A stretch of DNA of 64,000 bases from the NCBI GenBank assembly GCA_964602655.1, contig CAZRSF010000013.1, positions 1 to 64,000 of the forward strand. Direction: 5' to 3'. The notes under the pieces were generated by a model. The model ran no database searches and was not told the origin of the DNA. It saw only the letters and a program-made list of their open reading frames with translations. Positions 59,502 through 64,000 of this stretch are shown piece after piece. A program made the position numbers and the translations under genes. Numbering within the stretch: the first letter of the stretch is position 1; every line of letters starts with the position of its first letter. Origin of the DNA: Moduliflexus sp964602655 (GTDB lineage: Bacteria > Moduliflexota > Moduliflexia > Moduliflexales > Moduliflexaceae).

Positions 59502-62018
59502 TTAGTATGCAAATGAGGCGTCTGCTGCATCCTGATTTTCTGGAGACACCACATTCCTATCAAGAATTCTCGGCGTCAGGAACACCAGCAATTCATTCTG
59601 ATTTGAGGCATTTGGATTCGTTGATTTGAACAGATGTCCCAAAATCGGAATTTTATGCAAAAACGGCACGCCGGTAAAATAACTCCCTTCGCTTGTGATG
59701 AAGATACCGCCGACAACAACAGTTCCTCCGTCCTTCACCGTCACCTGACTGGTAAGAGTTTCTCCGGAGGTTGCTAAACTTGTCAAGCTGCTGGAAACGA
59801 ATCTCGTATTGCTCACCTGAACGACCATCGTAATATACCCGTCATTCGAAATACGCGGCGTCACACTTAACGAGAGCGGAGCGCTTATTGTCGTCGCTTC
59901 GACATCAGTAGATGGAATCGTTCTCGACTGGACCGAAGAAACCTGCGCAGGAACATTATCCTGCGTGAAAATTTTCGGCTGCGACAATGTCTTCGCTTTA
60001 TTATCGATTTCGGCGGCATCAATTTTCGCAAAGAGCGTAAAGACATCATCAATACTCCCGAACCGCAACCACCCAGTCGTGAACGGCGGGTCTCCTTCGG
60101 ACGACAACCCAGGCAGATTGACCGCAAACCCTGAAGCCTCGCCTTCCGCATCCGTCTGATTTACGGTATACGGAAATCGAAAATCAAGCGCATTGCCATG
60201 TTGCGGATCGACATTAAAGTTTCCGGCCCAGCGGATGCCCAATTCTTTCGAATAATTCGTCTGTAAGGTCACGATTTTCGCCTCAATCATGACCTGTGGC
60301 GTCCGCCGATCTAATGTCGCCACGATCTCTTCGATTTTTTTGATATTCTCCGACGTATCCTGCACGATCAACGTTTTCGTACGCAAGTCAACCGTAATCG
60401 TGCCACGGCGAGCCTGCGTCTGCTGCTGATTTTGCGCATTGGCGCCTTCGAAATACTCATCAATCAAACCAACAATCGCTGCCGGATCGGCGAAGTTAAT
60501 CGCGATCAATCTCGTTTCCAACGGCTCCAATTGTTCTTGAAGTGCCCGAGCTTGAAGCACTTGCTGTTGCTCGTTAAGCCGCTGCGTAATTTCTCCCTGA
60601 AACACACTCGCTTGAGCCACGCGCAGAATATTGCCTTCGATTTCAACACTCAAGCTATTCATCTTCAGAATAATATCCAACGCCTGATCCCATGGAATAT
60701 TGGTAAGATGCACCGTGACAGTTCCTGTCACTTGCGGATGAACGACCAAATTCAAACCGCTGACTTCGGCAATCACCTGAAGTACGTCTAAAATATCGGC
60801 TTCCTGAAAATGCAGAGAAATCAATTGCCCCTTATACTCTTTTTCAGAACCGGTTTTGGGCGCTCGAATTGTCGGCTCATCTGCGGTTCCAGATTCTGCA
60901 GATTGCGTTCCTTGCCCGGTTAATGCAGATTCAACGCCGGTTGTTAAAGAAACATCTGCCGTATTCTGTCCCTGCGCCATCTCGTCTTTTGTAAAAACGG
61001 ACTCGCCTTGCAAATCAATAATAAGCTTCCCCGCATCCGTTGATACCTGATGTTTGACCGGGCGCACTAAATCAACCAATACCCTGACGATATTATCCGT
61101 TCCTTGCGGCGAGCGGCGGAGTTGAAACACTCTGGCTTGTTTTACGGAACTGGTCGCATCATCAGAAAGTACCATTTTTTCGTTTCCCGGAGGCAGATCG
61201 CTTTGCTTTAAATCAATCGTCAACCGAGCTGGCATTTGCGTCCGTTTAATCTCAAACTCAGGAATCCGCGTCGCAGTCACCACAATACGCGTATTCCCAT
61301 CAACCTTCGTCATTTGGATATCATGAATGACAGATGCCCCTGCGGCTGTTGTCGCGCCTGAAGGCATTGGCGATACGCTTCCAACGTTTGTTGGCGGTGC
61401 GGCAATCTCCAATATCGGCGCGCCATTTTGCGCAACAGGTTGAATCAATGTTGGCTCTGTTGACATTGTTGAAAGCGGTTTGACACCTACGTTCGTCTGC
61501 GCGACGGAAGATAATTCTTCGAATCCAGGAGGAAGCGTTCCTTCTGGTGACGCAGAAATATCGACCTCTTTGACAGGCAAGTCAAAATCAATAAATAAGC
61601 GATTGGCATCACTGAACACCTGATACGGAACAAGGCGCGCAATCGCAATTTCAAGTCGCGAATTCGTCGCCATCCCGTCAGAAAACTGAAATGGCGTAAT
61701 GCGCATGACAGGAAACGCATTATCAAAGGCAAGTTCTGACACCTGAGAGGTATCAATATTGGGAAGGTCTAATACCAGCCTCAGCGGGTCTGCCAACTTA
61801 AATGCCGTATACGATAATTCCGAATTTGCTTCTACAGTCACGCGCATTTTCCCAACTAACTGTTCCGCCCAAATACGCGATACCCTTGTTGTAGTTGGCG
61901 TCGCTGCCGGTTGACTGGATGTAGACTGAACGGTCTGAGCATCAGGATTCGCGCATCCGACCAGGAACAATCCGACGATGCCCCACAGAGCAAAGAACCA
62001 CAAAAATTCTCGTCTCAT
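59502..62018 (-). CDS. pilQ: Type IV pilus secretin PilQ
   Basis: An 838-residue outer-membrane secretin through which the pilus is extruded. An unusual lipobox LVGC places Cys22 as lipid site. Two AMIN domains (about 48-150 and 235-345; LRLVLDLPN, RLTIDLKQSD) bind peptidoglycan. An STN/secretin N0 domain (about 400-465; ISLHFQEADILDVLQVIAEVSGLNLVV) and secretin core (about 570-825; VMIEAKIVTLQ, VPFLHKIPILGHLFKS, NELLVFLTPRIL) follow. It begins 2 nt after pilP, as part of the pilN-O-P-Q operon. Confidence 0.95.
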   Translation of the reverse strand: MRREFLWFFALWGIVGLFLVGCANPDAQTVQSTSSQPAATPTTTRVSRIWAEQLVGKMRVTVEANSELSYTAFKLADPLRLVLDLPNIDTSQVSELAFDNAFPVMRITPFQFSDGMATNSRLEIAIARLVPYQVFSDANRLFIDFDLPVKEVDISASPEGTLPPGFEELSSVAQTNVGVKPLSTMSTEPTLIQPVAQNGAPILEIAAPPTNVGSVSPMPSGATTAAGASVIHDIQMTKVDGNTRIVVTATRIPEFEIKRTQMPARLTIDLKQSDLPPGNEKMVLSDDATSSVKQARVFQLRRSPQGTDNIVRVLVDLVRPVKHQVSTDAGKLIIDLQGESVFTKDEMAQGQNTADVSLTTGVESALTGQGTQSAESGTADEPTIRAPKTGSEKEYKGQLISLHFQEADILDVLQVIAEVSGLNLVVHPQVTGTVTVHLTNIPWDQALDIILKMNSLSVEIEGNILRVAQASVFQGEITQRLNEQQQVLQARALQEQLEPLETRLIAINFADPAAIVGLIDEYFEGANAQNQQQTQARRGTITVDLRTKTLIVQDTSENIKKIEEIVATLDRRTPQVMIEAKIVTLQTNYSKELGIRWAGNFNVDPQHGNALDFRFPYTVNQTDAEGEASGFAVNLPGLSSEGDPPFTTGWLRFGSIDDVFTLFAKIDAAEIDNKAKTLSQPKIFTQDNVPAQVSSVQSRTIPSTDVEATTISAPLSLSVTPRISNDGYITMVVQVSNTRFVSSSLTSLATSGETLTSQVTVKDGGTVVVGGIFITSEGSYFTGVPFLHKIPILGHLFKSTNPNASNQNELLVFLTPRILDRNVVSPENQDAADASFAY

Positions 62019-62020
62019 TC

Positions 62021-62608
62021 TTATCTCTCCTCTTCAATAGGGTTAAGGTAGAGTGGCGTCTCGACTTCTTCGACTTTTCCGCTCTCATACCGTATAATCT
62101 CTCGCACCACAACCGCATTGTCTGTGATCGAGATCACCTCTCCTTCATGCGTCCCAACAAGCGTCCCAACATTGACAGTATATGATTTTCCGTCTGGCGC
62201 AATGACCCTGGCATAATCGCCAAAACTTCCCATCACAATTCCAGTAATCTTTAACTGGTTCACCTCAAATTTTTGAAGAGGCATTTTTTGCTCGTCCTCA
62301 TCAGGCGGCAAAACAGGGTCGATATCCTCAGCAATGACATCCTTAATCAACGGGTCGAACGGCTCTCGACGCCCGGTCGGATCGTATTCGTAGCCAGGCG
62401 GCGTCGGCACAGCCTCTGCCTCTACGGACGCTTGCTCTTCTACCGCAGCTTGAGGTTCGGGAGGTTCTGTTTTTTCAATTTTTTCCGGGGCAACCTCCTC
62501 TAACGGAGCTTGTTCGCCACATCCGGAAAGGGCTGTGATGATGATAACCCCGACAATCAACACCGTTCCTTTTCGCCAATCTCTTTTATGCGTATTGAAT
62601 GTTCTCAT
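62021..62608 (-). CDS. pilP: Type IV pilus lipoprotein PilP
   Basis: An inner-membrane lipoprotein linking PilN/PilO to PilQ. Signal and lipobox LSGC near residue 30 from ATG 62608; an in-frame GTG lies at 62620. A Pro/Glu-rich linker leads to the small beta domain (about 95-195; LQKFEVNQLKITGIVMG, ARVIAPDGKSYTVNVGTLVGTHEGEV, YRTYESGK-like end). YEYDPTGRREPFDPLI is a diagnostic PilP motif. The gene is followed by pilQ after 2 nt and lies about 120 nt after pilO. Confidence 0.92.
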   Translation of the reverse strand: MRTFNTHKRDWRKGTVLIVGVIIITALSGCGEQAPLEEVAPEKIEKTEPPEPQAAVEEQASVEAEAVPTPPGYEYDPTGRREPFDPLIKDVIAEDIDPVLPPDEDEQKMPLQKFEVNQLKITGIVMGSFGDYARVIAPDGKSYTVNVGTLVGTHEGEVISITDNAVVVREIIRYESGKVEEVETPLYLNPIEEER

Positions 62609-62728
62609 TCGTCCATCCACGATGTTTCAAATTTCAGATATGAGACTTCGCGTTTACCTTACCAAGCCTTATATCCGAACAGCCCACCTTCATAACAAAT
62701 ATACGCCAATGCATTCACCAATAAATAC

Positions 62729-63352
62729 TTACTGTGGCGGCGTTTCAGCCTCCTGTGGCGGCGTTTCAGCGTCAACCGGCACTTCCTGGGGCGCCTGCCG
62801 GAACGTCACCGCAGTGCAGGCGATATTCAAAGCATTTTTTACCGGTTCCGGCACAATCCTAATATCCCGCAACGTGACGATACGTTCCATTTTACTAATC
62901 ACGTCAGCAAATGTCGCCAAATTATGATACCCGCCGACAACATTAATCTCTACGGGAACTTCGCTATAAAATTCCTGAGGAGCTTCTCCTGAAGGCTTAA
63001 ACAACGATATCGTCAATCCGGCGTCAATAACCGATTCGTTAATCTGATCCAACAAATTCGGAATCTCCCTTCCTTCAGGAAGTTTTTTCAACGCATCTTT
63101 CAACTTCATATCCACTTGACGAAGTTCTTCCTTGAATTCATCGTAGCGAGCGGCAAACGCTTCGGCTTTTTGCAGTTCCACTTGCAGAGTTTGCAACTGC
63201 TCCTCCAATGCGGCAATTTCCTCGGCTTTTTTCGTATAAACACCATAATAAAATGCAACACCAAGAGCAATCACAATTCCGAACACAATTCCGTATTTAT
63301 ACTTTGCCGGAAATTCAATAAACTTATCCAATCCGCTCTTTTTCTTGTCCAT
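62729..63352 (-). CDS. pilO: Type IV pilus assembly protein PilO
   Basis: About 207 residues. One transmembrane helix (YKYGIVFGIVIALGVAFYYGVY) is followed by a coiled coil (AALEEQLQTLQVELQKAEAF) and a ferredoxin-like domain (GLTISLFKPSGEAP ... VEINVVGGYHNLATFADVISKMERIVTLRDI). The last residues carry a short repeat (AETPPQEAETPPQ). It pairs with PilN in the pilus alignment complex. ATG 63352 is chosen because AGGAG lies 6-7 nt upstream; the frame runs back to a GTG at 63376. Confidence 0.92.
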   Translation of the reverse strand: MDKKKSGLDKFIEFPAKYKYGIVFGIVIALGVAFYYGVYTKKAEEIAALEEQLQTLQVELQKAEAFAARYDEFKEELRQVDMKLKDALKKLPEGREIPNLLDQINESVIDAGLTISLFKPSGEAPQEFYSEVPVEINVVGGYHNLATFADVISKMERIVTLRDIRIVPEPVKNALNIACTAVTFRQAPQEVPVDAETPPQEAETPPQ

Positions 63353-63412
63353 ACCCTTCTCCTCTGCCGTTACCACGCCCCAATACGTGAGCTTATCCGT
63401 TAGACTAACCGG

Positions 63413-64000
63413 TTACTCGCCCGCTGCCGCCGGAGTTTCCTGACCAGCCTCTCCTTGAGTTGGAATCAAATCCTGAGGAGCGACTAACTGCATTTTTAGC
63501 TCAAAATCTCGCACGGTCTGCGTACCAACAAGCTTGCTTTGCGAAACCACAAGCTCGATATTCGTAAAAAGCTCGGATTCGTCCAAATTCCGCATATAAT
63601 CCGATACGACTGGATTGGAAAGCGCGCTGCCATTAACCGACAGCACATCAGCTTGCTGCGTAAATGAGGTCAACCACAAATCGTCTTCAAGCGTTAAATA
63701 GACCTCGTCTAACATACGCACAGGAAGTTTCTGATCCTTCTCCAATTTGGCAATAACTGCTAACTTCTGTTCGAGCGCCAAACGTTGCGCCTCGAACTTG
63801 TTGATTTCATCAATAATTTTTTGCAACTCTTGCAACCGCGCCTGAGTATCAGCGATGTCCTGGTTTTTTTGCACGATCACGCCATTCAGATAACTCCAGT
63901 AAAAACCGATCCCCGCCACAGTCAAAAGTAACATCAGCGACATCAGGACGATTTGTTGAACGAAACCAACACGCTTGCGCGCCTCCTTAGGAAGTAAATT
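63413..64000 (-). CDS. pilN: Type IV pilus assembly protein PilN (partial)
   Basis: The frame is open to the right edge and its first codons in the window read NLLPKEARKR, the standard PilN beginning (usually preceded by Ile and a few residues). The true start is therefore just beyond base 64000, not the ATG at 63943. One transmembrane helix (LMSLMLLLTVAGIGFYWSYL) is followed by a coiled coil (NQDIADTQARLQELQKIIDEINKFEAQR) and the PilN C-terminal domain (VRMLDEVYLTLEDDLWLTSF). The gene is followed by pilO. pilM probably lies beyond the window. Confidence 0.92.
   Translation of the reverse strand, partial: NLLPKEARKRVGFVQQIVLMSLMLLLTVAGIGFYWSYLNGVIVQKNQDIADTQARLQELQKIIDEINKFEAQRLALEQKLAVIAKLEKDQKLPVRMLDEVYLTLEDDLWLTSFTQQADVLSVNGSALSNPVVSDYMRNLDESELFTNIELVVSQSKLVGTQTVRDFELKMQLVAPQDLIPTQGEAGQETPAAAGE

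Noticed and set aside
63943..64000. ATG at 63943 as the true start of pilN
   Set aside because: The frame upstream encodes NLLPKEARKR, the conserved PilN N-terminus, so the gene extends past the window.
1..64000. tRNA, rRNA, transposase or prophage genes
   Set aside because: I saw no tRNA cloverleaf, rRNA segment, transposase motif or phage structural gene, although a tRNA covariance scan was not run.

Overview
The window looks like chromosomal DNA of an uncultured Gram-negative (diderm) bacterium. The evidence is outer-membrane lipoproteins with lipoboxes, a PilQ secretin, a beta-barrel protein ending in Phe, a CcmABCD haem-export/cytochrome c maturation cluster (System I) and a PEP-CTERM protein behind a cyclic-dinucleotide riboswitch. 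The abundance of TPR, WD40/STAND, PEGA and caspase-like proteins resembles large-genome, multicellular or filamentous lineages. Candidate phylum KSB3/Moduliflexota or a deltaproteobacterium-like lineage would fit, but this is inference; no rRNA or tRNA is present to settle it. I see no transposase, prophage or CRISPR array.

Layout. 0-9 kb: a PA14-VanZ-sulfatase fusion, a pterin-binding methyltransferase, a GEMM-I riboswitch with a PEP-CTERM gene, cold-shock protein, cyclophilin and MazG. 9-17 kb: envelope genes, namely a PPC-like lipoprotein, a secreted caspase-like protein with an EF-hand loop, a CsgG-like protein, a BamD-like TPR lipoprotein, a five-PEGA protein and a membrane coiled-coil protein. 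17-24 kb: a minus-strand operon encoding a HEPN-like protein, an nSTAND ATPase with WD40 repeats, and a class III nucleotide cyclase fused to a DHH-like region. This is the best candidate for an undescribed signalling or conflict system. 24-31.6 kb: MTA phosphorylase, a PfkB-family kinase, an esterase-like hydrolase, an aminotransferase, then decayed toxin-antitoxin remnants and an intact HicB-HicA pair.

31.7-36 kb: ccmABCD preceded by two small membrane genes, then GDP-mannose synthesis and a small acidic protein. 36-48 kb: a very large secreted glycosidase-like protein with a CBM9-like end, a Gly-zipper exported protein, and a PilW-like lipoprotein / giant TPR / outer-membrane barrel operon. 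48-55.7 kb: two small coiled-coil proteins, an NtrC-type two-component pair, a zinc-ribbon membrane protein translationally coupled to rsmA, and efp. 55.8-64 kb: an extremely acidic TPR protein, an Ig-like lipoprotein, and pilQ-P-O-N (pilN runs off the right end), part of a type IV pilus operon.

Intergenic DNA is rich in perfect hairpins. Some are Rho-independent terminators. Others belong to dispersed families, notably four copies built on GTCAGACAC/GTGTCTGAC, three of which lie just upstream of ribosome binding sites.
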